A stretch of 64,000 nt of DNA, taken from assembly GCF_002865645.1 (NCBI RefSeq), contig NW_020194563.1, forward strand, positions 206,152 to 270,151, written 5' to 3'. How positions within the stretch are numbered: position 1 is the first letter of the stretch; each line of letters begins with the position of its first letter. Source of the stretch: Hyaloscypha bicolor E (taxonomy: Eukaryota; Ascomycota; Leotiomycetes; Helotiales; Hyaloscyphaceae). A program made the translations under genes and the position numbers. Positions 1 through 8,982 of the stretch are shown here, piece after piece. Below the pieces are notes generated by a model, which saw nothing but the letters and a program-made list of their open reading frames with translations, ran no database searches and was not told the DNA's origin.

Positions 1-1762
1 GTGCCGGTCTTGGCCTGTGTCCCGGCCATCTGGGTTGGGAGCAGAGATAAGACAAGAGGAGACGAGAGAACAGGGACGCTGTGGTGGTATTCGTTTCTTG
101 TGAGGTCGATGGAGAGGGCTGGGCCGGCTTTTATCAAGGTGAGTTGTGAAGCAGGATGCGGGAACCCGTACTGATGTTTCTAGCTAGGACAATGGGCAGC
201 CTCGAGATCCGACATCTTCCCCACAGAAATGTGCGAGGTCATGTCTCAATTACATTCGAATGCACCGGCACACTCTCTGCACGAAACGAAACGAATTATA
301 AGAAGAGCATTTGACGGTAGACCATTTGAGGAGATATTTGTGGAGTTTGATGAGAAGCCGCTGGGAGTGGGAGCTATTGCACAGGTCTACAAGGCGAAGC
401 TAAAGCATGACCTTGCTGTGCCAGGAGATCCAGACTTGGAAGAGCGGCCGAACCTGCGAAAAAATGTTTGGAAGAATGTGGATACGTTGATCAAGAGCAC
501 GCCTCAGCGAGTGCCATCCTCATACGTCGCAATCAAGGTCCTGCATCCGGGAGTTGAGAGGATTGTTCGACAAGATCTCAGAATCATGGGCTTCTTTGCT
601 TCAGTCTTGAATGCCATTCCAACCATCGAGTGGTTATCTCTACCAGATGAAGTCCAACAATTTGGGGAGATGATGAGACTACAGCTGGATCTCCGAATAG
701 AGGCCGCAAATCTCACAATCTTCCGGCGGAAATTCAAAGAGCGAACAACAGCATGGTTTCCCTATCCATACACCGAGTTCACAACCCGCCAAGTTCTCGT
801 CGAAGAGTTCGCCCAGGGGATCCCGCTTTCCGACTTCATGGAGAATGGCGGGGGCATCTTCCAGCAAGAAATTGCCGATGAAGGTTTAGACGCTTTCCTC
901 AGAATGCTGCTTCTTGACAACTTCATCCACGCGGATCTCCACCCAGGCAATATCATGGTCCGCTTCTACCAATCCTCCAAACCGCAGTTACCACACCTCT
1001 CATTCAGGCAACACGCCGACGAAGACCCAAAAGCTCAGCCCGATGTTACAGAGCAGGTCCTTGCTCGTCTGCGTCCTTATCGCCATAAAACAGATACCAA
1101 AGCCTGGGTCGCCGAGCTCGAGAAAATCGATAGAGAAGGCTTCAGACCACAGCTAATCTTCATCGATACAGGACTCGTGACTGAACTGAATGCCACGAAC
1201 CGAAGGAATTTCCTTGATCTCTTCAAAGCAATTGCCGAATTCGACGGGTATAAGGCCGGTCTACTGATGTGCGAGCGCTGCAGACAGCCAGACGCTGTAA
1301 TCGAGAAGGAGATTTTCGCCCTGAAGATGCAACATCTCGTCCTCGGCGTAAAATCTCGCACCTTGGCACTGGGGAACATGAAAATAGGAGACATCCTCAA
1401 CGAAGTTCTCAGCATGGTTCGCACGCATCATGTGAGAATGGAAGGCGATTTCGTGAACGTGGTTATCAGTATCCTGCTGCTAGAGGGAATAGGCAGGTCC
1501 CTGAACCCGGATATCGACCTTCTATCCAGCGCACTGCCAATCCTTAGACAGCTGGGTGCGCAGAGTGGGGGCGGGATGTTGAGACAGGGTGATTTCTCGA
1601 TGTTGAAGGTTTGGGCGGGTCTCGAGGCGAGGAAATTCTTGCAGGCTAGTATTGAGGATGTGAGTATTTCTAATTTCCTTTCTGGTGTGCTGGGGAGCTG
1701 TAGCTGACATAGTCTAGGTTGAGCGATGTGTGAAATATGATCTTTTGAGCCCGAATGTATAG
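1..1762 (+). CDS. UbiB/ABC1-family atypical kinase (ADCK2/Cqd1-like), 5' end outside window
   Basis: Three exons are visible: 1-138, 184-1659 and 1718-1762, about 552 residues, with the start upstream of the window. Intron 1 (139-183) is removed in phase 0 and rebuilds the family motif AFIKLGQWAASRSDIFP (KxGQ). Other hallmarks are the Ala/Gly loop GVGAIAQVYKA, the invariant Lys in YVAIKVLHPG, the catalytic loop HADLHPGNIMV, and FIDTGL at the metal-binding position, where kinases usually have DFG. An uninterrupted reading would stop at 1707, but a GTGAGT donor at 1660, a CTGAC branch and a TAG acceptor at 1717 give a better C-terminus, VERCVKYDLLSPNV. UbiB proteins are atypical kinase/ATPases tied to coenzyme Q. 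The LGQWA/DIFP wording fits the ADCK2/yeast Cqd1 (YPL109C) branch, a mitochondrial inner-membrane protein affecting CoQ distribution. The family is near certain; the subfamily is inferred. Confidence 0.93.
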
Positions 1763-3075
1763 ATGGGTGGTGTGATTTCGCGTTTTGAATAGGTTTGGCA
1801 TGGGTGGCGTTTAAAGACCTAGATCGTAGATACACACATGGCATTGTTCCTCTCCTCTGATCAAGTCCTGCCAGAGTTCCGACGAGTTGTGCGGTCTATG
1901 GCTTGTGCTCTCCATTTGAGTCCCTTCCTTGGCGCCCTCTTCCAGTGAAGCATCTCTTTATCAACTTGGTTTTGCGTGATTTAGAATGTTCTTCGAGTCC
2001 TGTCCCTCTTTGTGATTGGGACTTAGGATACGCGGGAGCCTTGTGGTAGTGAAAAAATCCTGAGTTGATGAGCTTGCCCGGGAAGCCGAGGGTTGTGATA
2101 GTATGCACATGTTTGGCATGGAGTGTGCTTGCTATCTGCCACGTGCAATCCACGAGTTATCAACAAGGTTCATAATACCATACTTTCTACCTGCGATATT
2201 CAACAAGAAAAGCCCCCAGTGCCGCGGCCGACAGTAGCTGACAAGGGTCAATGAGATGCGCCTCAAAACTTTGGCTCACCAGCCGCGAATTTTAAAGAAG
2301 GGTCAAGCAAGATAACTCCCCAGAGTGTAAGAGTCATTCGGCCTCAAGAGTACACCAAAGCAGTCAAAGCCCACCCTGCATATATACAAAGAAAGTGTAT
2401 CATTGTCTGTTATTCACTCTTCCTGTTCCGTGAATCAGTAAGAAATGAGAAAGATTACTCACTATTAATTTCCTCGGGACCTTGAAACAGGGTACTGTAA
2501 AACTTGACCATTTGTCCCCCAATTCATTTCGACATGAAGCCTTGAAGAGCTTCAAATTTGTTGCAACCTGAGTTGCTCTAGCTGGGAGGCAGTAATGCAC
2601 AAGACAATATCGCTTCATTCTATGGTGTAATTCCCCTGGCCACAACACTTCCTTGAGTTAGATAAGTGCAGTATTGTGTTTTAGAATTTTTGCTGAATCT
2701 GGGAGTATTTGAGAACGATGGCAGGGGGTATCAGTATGATTCAGTCTTCACCTTGCTGAGCTCCTATATCAAAGCACTGCAATTACTCATAGCATTACCA
2801 AAAAAATTTACCTTAAAATAGACAAACCCTTGTCAAATATTACAACATGAAAGACCACGCATGTCTATTATTTGTGTTTTGAAGGAATAGCACTTGAGCA
2901 CATTGATGTGGCTTGTGACCTTACCTCGCTTAAGCCCCTGAATCCTATATTCGACTAAGTATTGCCAACTTGCGCAAATAATTCGAAGTTGTTCACCCGG
3001 AAATGCAGTCTTGAAATTACCATTGCACTTCTCTGTCTTAGTTCTCATAGATTACTCCTGCTCCCTTCCTAGATC
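1763..3075. other. Intergenic region, no gene seen
   Basis: About 1.3 kb after the UbiB-like stop. Only short ORFs without recognisable domains, codon bias or splice context occur. The 3' part drifts AT-rich toward the degenerate repeats that follow. I see no RNA gene or element. Confidence 0.6.
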
Positions 3076-3536
3076 GTGATTCACAGTCTCTGCTTGGCCT
3101 TATACTCCGGATTCCCAGCACGTTTCACAGCGCTCAATTACATTATTCTTTAAGATCTATGACATTGCTTTTCAGAGCGTCTTTCACACCTCTCCATCCT
3201 CAGTGAGCTCGCTCCTAGTCACTTCCCAATTGGTGATTCACAGGTTAGCAGGTCGGTTTTGCCCTCGACAGTAGCACTTCCGGCACGCTCCCAATCCTCA
3301 ATAATATTATCTACAATCTATTTTATTACACTTTAAAACACCTCCCAAGCATCTTTATCCTTATTAGGGCCATTTATAGTCATTTACCGGCTTGTGGTTC
3401 ACAGCCTTCGGCTCGGTTTTGCAGCCGACGCAAGAGCTTCCGGAACAACCACGTTCCTCAACGACATCATCTCGCATGATCTACTTTGAAATCAACCTTC
3501 TAAGCGGCTCGCACGCCTAGAGTCTAGGAAATACTA
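3076..3536. repeat. Three degenerate tandem copies of a ~157-161 base unit
   Basis: The phrase GTGATTCACAG / GTGGTTCACAG recurs at 3076, 3233 and 3394, spaced 157 and 161 bases. Units 2 and 3 align over at least 100 bases (TCGGTTTTGC, a CGACxxxxGCACTTCCGG-like stretch, TCCTCAAxxA...ATC...ATCTACTTT). Unit 1 is more diverged. Unit 2 is richer in A/T where unit 3 has C/G, consistent with C-to-T decay. No coding function is apparent. The array ends just before an ATG at 3537 whose frame stops after 43 codons. Confidence 0.6.
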
Positions 3537-3900
3537 ATGGGAAATCTATTATCCGAGGCCGAAGCCTCACGCCAAAATTTCGAAACACCACCAAAGCGTG
3601 GGACTGGAAATTCCTACTCCTCCTCAACCACGACCATCCGCGCTTCCCTTCAGCGACCAGTACCATAACCGGCATCGTGCCAGTCAAACCCGCGCAATCG
3701 AGCGTACTTCGCGTCTACATCTGCCTTACCCAATTGGGACGCCTCGTCTCTACGAATTACACCTCTATCGAAGAGCTCTACCCTAACCTCCTCCACGTCT
3801 CCGATCTCTTCCCCCAAGCCACCACCTTACATACCACGGTTGCCTTCCTTTTCGAGCACACAGCCAACCTTCATCTACATCTACATTTCACAAAGCCGAG

Positions 3901-4377
3901 ATGGCCAGCCGTAACCCAGCACGCTTCGCCTGCCTCCGCAACGACCAATACCTACCCGACAAGCTTGCCCTGACCCTCGTCATCACAGGCTTCACCATCA
4001 CTCTCACCGGCAGCGGCCTCCTCAGTCAACGCAAAGAGCATGGAGAAGATACTTCCTCGTCCAACTCCTCCCTCCTACAAGTCAACATTGGCACGGTCAT
4101 CTTTCTCATCGGTGGAATCTGGTTCGTTGTCATCTGGATGAATCGTAAGGGCTATCTTCGATTGTGCATGGGCTATCCGAGGTATACTATGGGTGACAGG
4201 CTTCGAACGGAACGTAGCGGTGATATTGAGTTGGCTGATATGGGTGGCATTGCACAACAGGGCGTGGAACAACCTGCTCGTCCCTCGGATGCATCTGACC
4301 GATCTCTCCTACCTCAACGCCCAGAACCGGCTTATCTCCTCCCGCCTCGCCCTCGATATTCCGCACTCGGATGGTAG
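3901..4377 (+). CDS. Small two-pass membrane protein, hypothetical
   Basis: Single-exon ORF of 158 residues that I do not recognise. A first hydrophobic helix lies at about residues 22-42 (LALTLVITGFTITLTGSGLL), a polar loop follows, and a second helix sits at about 61-80 (IGTVIFLIGGIWFVVIWM). A basic stretch follows the second helix, and the tail is Pro/Arg-rich and ends near RPRYSALGW. The helix-loop-helix-basic-tail layout is common for small fungal membrane proteins of unknown role. Upstream frames from 3537 to 3900 are open in pieces only and might hold 5' exons, but I found no convincing splice pair. The start at 3901 is the first ATG in this frame after a stop. Gene status is plausible, function unknown. 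Confidence 0.5.
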   Translation: MASRNPARFACLRNDQYLPDKLALTLVITGFTITLTGSGLLSQRKEHGEDTSSSNSSLLQVNIGTVIFLIGGIWFVVIWMNRKGYLRLCMGYPRYTMGDRLRTERSGDIELADMGGIAQQGVEQPARPSDASDRSLLPQRPEPAYLLPPRPRYSALGW

Positions 4378-4558
4378 AATGACGAGCTAGTTTAGGGAGA
4401 GCTGGGACAAATTTGAATGTACATAAAGGGGAGGGACAATGGGGATAGCACTGAACTTTGAATGTTTGTGTTAGGAGTAGTACAATCAATGAATTCGGAT
4501 GAGAGACGACGAAATTTAAATGTCCTTAATCCTTCAGTACAATGTGAACTGAGAAGCT

Positions 4559-5086
4559 ATGATTCCGATGTGGAATAACGAGAATTGGGCTATCTCCTTG
4601 GTCCCAAGCTACTCCAGCATCACGAGCGCGAGATATATTCATCAAAGAGATGAGATCGTAGTCGCTAAGATAAACCGGAACAAAGATACGGTTCTCGGAC
4701 CTCGGTTTCTAAGCCCCATTGTACGGGGAAGCAGGTATACATCTTCATCCTCGGCAGGACCAGCTGAAACGCGTCAAGTGAGTTGGAATTATCTTCTTTG
4801 GGCAGCTCTCTTCTCGAAGAAGTCGTTGTGTCTTGAAAAAACTTCATCCATTACTGTATCGCCTCCACGATCCTTGGGCTTCAATAATCATATCTTCTTC
4901 CGACATATGGTTGTTCTAACGACCTGCGACGATTCAGCACATCCATGTATGCAGGCTGGATACCAAGGGTTTTCATGCTCTTGGGCTAAGACTAAATCAC
5001 GAAACGAGCGACATGAAGAGGTTTCCCCTTATCAACCTCACGATTTCGATCCTGCTACCATATCCCTACCTCTTGCCAACCATTGA
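4559..5086 (+). CDS. Unsupported ORF, 175 codons
   Basis: Open frame with ATG at 4559 and stop at 5086. The translated sequence shows no domain, signal peptide, low-complexity pattern or intron support, and I recognise no homologue. It ends just before an AT-rich repeat block. Its length alone makes it worth listing, but it may be a chance ORF or a decayed gene. Confidence 0.2.
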   Translation: MIPMWNNENWAISLVPSYSSITSARYIHQRDEIVVAKINRNKDTVLGPRFLSPIVRGSRYTSSSSAGPAETRQVSWNYLLWAALFSKKSLCLEKTSSITVSPPRSLGFNNHIFFRHMVVLTTCDDSAHPCMQAGYQGFSCSWAKTKSRNERHEEVSPYQPHDFDPATISLPLANH

Positions 5087-5144
5087 ACATATATATAAAC
5101 ATAAGGATGGCGAGCCCTGGGGGAGTCGTTTGTCGAATCCGCGT

Positions 5145-5725
5145 GAAGGATATTATAATTTTCTTAAAATATTTTCGCGCTTTATATAATTAAAAAAAAG
5201 ATTTATATATTTTAACCTTTAATTATATAATACTCACGCCTTTTATAAGAAATCTAATTAATATATATTATTTATAAACTTCTATTTTATAATTATATAA
5301 TAAATTTTTAGTTAAAAGGTTATAATAAGTATAAAAGGGGCAATTAATTTATTAGTTCTTGAATTAAACTAATTATATTTAAATTCGAACTTGAAAGGAT
5401 TTAAATATCTCTTAATAAAAGAATATAATATCTAGTATTTACTTAAATAAATATTAGAGATTTGTAGTTATAAGACTTTTAATATATTTGCTTATATTTA
5501 AAATACTTTTTAGGGTTATAAAAGTATTATAATACTGCGGGATTAAGGATTTATAGTTATTTACTATAAAGAATACTCTTTTTCTCTTTATAGTTTTAAT
5601 TATTTTATATAAATAAGACTTTGTATTAAATCCTTATCTTAGTACATTTCTATATCCTTTGAGAGGTTAGCCTACTATAGCCCATAGACGTAAAATAACT
5701 ATTAACTAAATAATTTTGGCTCTTT
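5145..5725. repeat. AT-rich RIP-like block
   Basis: About 580 bases made almost wholly of A and T with abundant TATA, TTAA and TAAT strings, sharply bounded by normal-composition sequence on both sides. No open reading frame is visible. Such isochore-like islands in ascomycetes are usually repeats destroyed by RIP. No terminal repeats or target duplications could be recognised, so the original element cannot be named. Confidence 0.6.
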
Positions 5726-5870
5726 GAACGCTGGAAGCAGCAAGGAAGTATTCGGACGTGCGGGTTCTAATACATTTGCACGATCAGGATTCAGGTAGCT
5801 TACTCGGTAATTATTAGGAATCATCGAGGAACGAATCATGAAAACTCAGAATAGCATTTCTGTCAACCTC

Positions 5871-7119
5871 TTATAACACTCCAATAATAACCAAAACCAC
5901 TGCAAGCAATAGGAGCAGTCGATTCCCTTTCGTCTTCGTCCCAGAACTAGCTTTCGTAGTAGTAGTCGTGAAAGCTGCAGCTGTGCTTGTAGTCGCAATA
6001 CTTATACTCCTAGTCGAAGTGGGAAGACCTAGAAGAGAAGTCCCGGAGATCGATAGCTTGTTCGCAGCGGCGGTTGCGACGAAAGATGCGGGCGTGATGG
6101 TACTCGTATATGAAGAGAGCAACGTTAACGTAACGACAGCAGTCGATGGGAACACGGTGAAAGCATTTCCAGCCGTGTTGGACAAGGCCGCGGTGCCCGG
6201 CTCCCCTGCAGGCAAGCTTAGAGGATTGTAAGCCATCGTTCCAGCCCACGGGAAGTTGTAATCTTTGACACAGATCTCGGAGCCGTTGTTCAGAATGGCA
6301 CATTTATCGGTGGATGGGGCCAAAGTCTTCTCGACTTCTGTAATAAATGTTTGGAAGCTGATTATAGAGAGATCGGACTTGGGGCAGGCGGTCAAGATAC
6401 TAGAAGAATTAACAGGTGTCAGGCAAATGATCGATGAACTCACTTGGAGATTGGCCAGGAGAGCTCGCAACATTCGCACTCATAGAGAGTAACGTTGTCG
6501 CCACCCGCAATCACCCCGCAACTAGAACCTTGCATCGATGTCGAGACTGCTGATACGTTTCCATAAACGTAGCCGAGATTGCATGCTGGAGATCTGTCAG
6601 TCGGCTTGTAGATATTTAAAGGTGTACAACTGACAGCAAGTACCCGCAGAAGCGTCGTTGGGTGGAGGGTAGAACGGGACATCCGAATTTTGGGGCAGAC
6701 CAGTGCCATCAAAGTAGTATATAGCAGCGAGTTGATACCCGCAAGAGTAGACCTTGTATCCATCGGTTAGCGGTTTAAGCTCCGAATGAATAGGGAATAA
6801 ACAAACCAACCTGATTCCAACAGCTCTGGAGCCAGCAACCTATGTTCCCTGCATACCACAGTTCATTACAAGCAGTAATACAGGTATTGTACGGTGCGCT
6901 TCCTTTCTTGTTACTGGCGCTGCAAGCATCTGCGCAAGAATTTGCTGTGGTGCCCTGGTTTGCGTAACAGGAGAGGAACCCCGCCGTGTCCACGCAACCT
7001 TCTCCCGTCGGATTCCAATTTGTTGTGAAGTTTGTTTGCAACAAATTCGTTTGGCCCAGCGCCATGGAATATAATGCAAACAGCGTACAGGCAATAATTG
7101 TCAAGAATTGGGACGCCAT
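5871..7119 (-). CDS. Secreted, GPI-anchor-type cysteine-rich protein
   Basis: Four exons on the minus strand: 7119-6811, 6752-6644, 6585-6444 and 6399-5871, coding 362 residues. Introns are 58, 58 and 44 bases; the first ends in AAG. The protein begins with a signal peptide (MASQFLTIIACTLFALYSMA, cleavage after about residue 21). A cysteine-rich ectodomain of about 200 residues follows (GEGCVDTAGFLSCYAN, CADACSASN, CWNQVYSCGYQ, YECECCELSW). Next comes a Ser/Thr/Ala-rich stalk, then a C-terminal hydrophobic tail LLLLLAVVLVIIGVL without a charged end, as in GPI precursors. It resembles fungal cell-surface proteins of unknown function; I cannot name the family. The start was chosen because it opens the signal peptide; an upstream in-frame ATG adds a non-signal extension. 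Confidence 0.82.
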
Positions 7120-7669
7120 GGTAAAGATGATTGTGAATTTGTGACAGAATTGACGACCGAGACGGAAATGAATGGCTAACACCGACGTGGGCGACTGGAA
7201 ATGTTCACGTACTTGTACGAAGTGCTGGCGGGGGATTGTGGAGCATTTCAATACGAATGAAAATTGCAATGAGACAGAAATGTACGCTTTTGTTTTTTTA
7301 GTGTTGCGACCTCGTCAAAACGCGGGATAATTGCCCCTGTAACGGGCGTTTCTACCAGCCCGATGCAGCATAAAGTCGCTAAAAATACACGGAACTCCCT
7401 AACTTGGACGAGCGGGCGGCCTGCGACGGGATGATCTTGAATTAGGGATAAGGATGCATGATTTGTAATTATTACGATTATAATAATCAACTCGCCAAAT
7501 ATGTATTGCATTAAGCACTGCATAAATGAGCGCGTAAATCGTGCATATTCATTATGTGGAAGGGAGTAAATTAATAAATAATTGTTGGAGAGGAGCACGA
7601 AAGTGCACTAGTTGTTACATGGAGCCTTCTGATTGGCCACAGGTCACATCTGCATAATAATATTACTAT
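7120..7669. other. Upstream intergenic region, no gene seen
   Basis: About 550 bases between the GPI-type gene start and the first palindromic miniature element. Short ORFs on both strands lack any recognisable feature. It presumably contains the promoter of the minus-strand gene, but no clear TATA box could be assigned. Confidence 0.5.
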
Positions 7670-7810
7670 CCCTTCGCCTGGTGATATATTGTCACCTTAG
7701 CGGCCGCATGAATTTAGATAGCATAATTGAAGTAAGCGATTTGTATTCTGGCCTAATAGGGGATAATTGCGTGCGGCCGCTAAGGTGGCAATGTCTCACC
7801 AGGCGAAGGG
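7670..7810. mobile_element. Palindromic miniature inverted-repeat element, copy 1
   Basis: A 141-base element. The arms 7670-7708 and 7772-7810 are near-perfect inverted repeats: CCCTTCGCCTGGTGA at the outer end, TTAGCGGCCGCA at the inner end, with 36 of 39 bases matching. The ~63-base centre is AT-rich. It has no coding capacity. The structure is that of a MITE; weaker similarity continues a few bases beyond the arms, so the exact ends and target duplication are uncertain. The inner GCGGCCGCTAA core is shared with the element at 8128-8564. Confidence 0.8.
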
Positions 7811-8127
7811 TTAGTTACGTCGGAGTAATTCTTTTACGATATTACGTATTTAAGTCCTAAATTATATAATTTTAGTATCCCTAATAAGTAATACTTGTAA
7901 TTATAAAATTAAATTCCTAAGTATATATAATAGGGCTTAAATCTGAGAGCAAATAATTATATTAATACTTATTTTATTATTTCTTTATTTAGTAAAATAT
8001 TGGCTTGTACTAATATACTCTTACCGGTTAAAGAAATAATATAATATTATAATTGCAATCTCTTAATTAGATATAGCGCAATTACTTTATTTAACTAAGT
8101 TTATTCTTTATATATTTTAAAGCATTT
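7811..8127. repeat. AT-rich spacer between two miniature elements
   Basis: Strongly AT-rich sequence without ORFs. It includes TTATTTCTTTATTTAGTAAAATATT near 7978-8002, a degenerate copy of the outer arm of the element that follows, so more fragments of the same family are probably buried here. No gene was seen. Confidence 0.5.
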
Positions 8128-8564
8128 ATTTCTTTATTTACTAAAACATTACTATATTAGTAGTCGCATATAAATTGTGATGTGTGCAGGGTCGCACGTG
8201 ACTTAAGGGCATGTGACGAACCTCGGATGTCGCGGGTGTCGATCAGGGAGATCAGCAGCCCTTCGATATCCCAACCAACCACTGTTTACATCATATGCAT
8301 TAGGCTTATAAATCACTAATTGTATGTATGCCATCGGGGCCTCCTATTTAGAGGGGGCTTCCCTGGACCTCACAGGAGGGACAGAGATTAGTTCTGTACT
8401 GAATTTAACACTGTGGTTTCACAACACACTGATTCATTCTATTGTCTTATTGCCTACCAACAAACACCTCACATAAATACCCCTAATTAGAATTATATTT
8501 CGGCCGAATTAGGGATATTTATATGCGGCCGCTAATATAGCAATGTTTTAGTAAATAAAGAAAT
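8128..8564. mobile_element. Palindromic miniature element, copy 2, split by a solo LTR
   Basis: The arms 8128-8175 and 8517-8564 are inverted repeats: ATTTCTTTATTTACTAAAACATT outside, TATTAG(C/T)GG-type core and CGCATATAAAT inside. Removing the 298-base solo LTR and one 5-base target duplication restores a ~134-base element close in size and layout to copy 1. It carries the same GCGGCCGCTAA core (right arm intact, left arm decayed to GTAGTCGC) and a similar central GGCC...TAGGGGATA stretch. The element is non-coding. Confidence 0.78.
8176..8473. mobile_element. Solo LTR (298 bases) with 5-base target duplication TAAAT
   Basis: The sequence starts TGTGATGTG and ends CACCTCACA, giving complementary TG...CA ends typical of LTRs. 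It is flanked by TAAAT at 8171-8175 and 8474-8478. Composition is normal (not AT-rich), unlike the surrounding repeat, so it arrived later or escaped RIP. No internal retrotransposon sequence remains, which is the product of LTR-LTR recombination. No related full-length element is in the window; it does not match the LTRs at 32.5-39.5 kb. Confidence 0.85.
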
Positions 8565-8982
8565 ACTTTACTTTAATTAATTCTTTTAATTTTATTAATT
8601 TTATATATATTATTTTATACAAGTTCAATTTAAAGTCTTTAAAAAGCTTAAATAGCTAATTATAAGTCATTATTACCCTGATTAATACCTGGTAATATTA
8701 TTTTATATTTTCTCCGCAAAAGAAGAATAATTAGACATCTCATTTGCCCTGCTATATAAAAGCCTCAAATTAAACTTGAATAGTAATGCTTTCTTCTTGG
8801 GAAGATCTACTACTACTACTACTACTACTACTACTGCAAAAACAGGACCTCAGAAGCAGGAGGGGTAAATAGGATGAGAAATATTGCTATGAGGTAATTA
8901 CTTTAGCATCCAAAATTCATAATTCATAGCACCTTTCTCTCCTTCTCCATTTCCACCTTCTCGCATGGATATCATCACCCTC
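8565..8982. other. AT-rich intergenic region with (CTA)n tract
   Basis: AT-rich up to about 8760, then normal sequence downstream of the beta-glucosidase stop. It presumably holds that gene's 3' untranslated region. Apart from the trinucleotide run at 8807 nothing stands out. Confidence 0.5.
8807..8835. repeat. (CTA)n microsatellite, about 9-10 units
   Basis: An uninterrupted run of CTACTA... of 29 bases in the 3' flank of the beta-glucosidase gene. Likely length-polymorphic between isolates. Confidence 0.95.
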
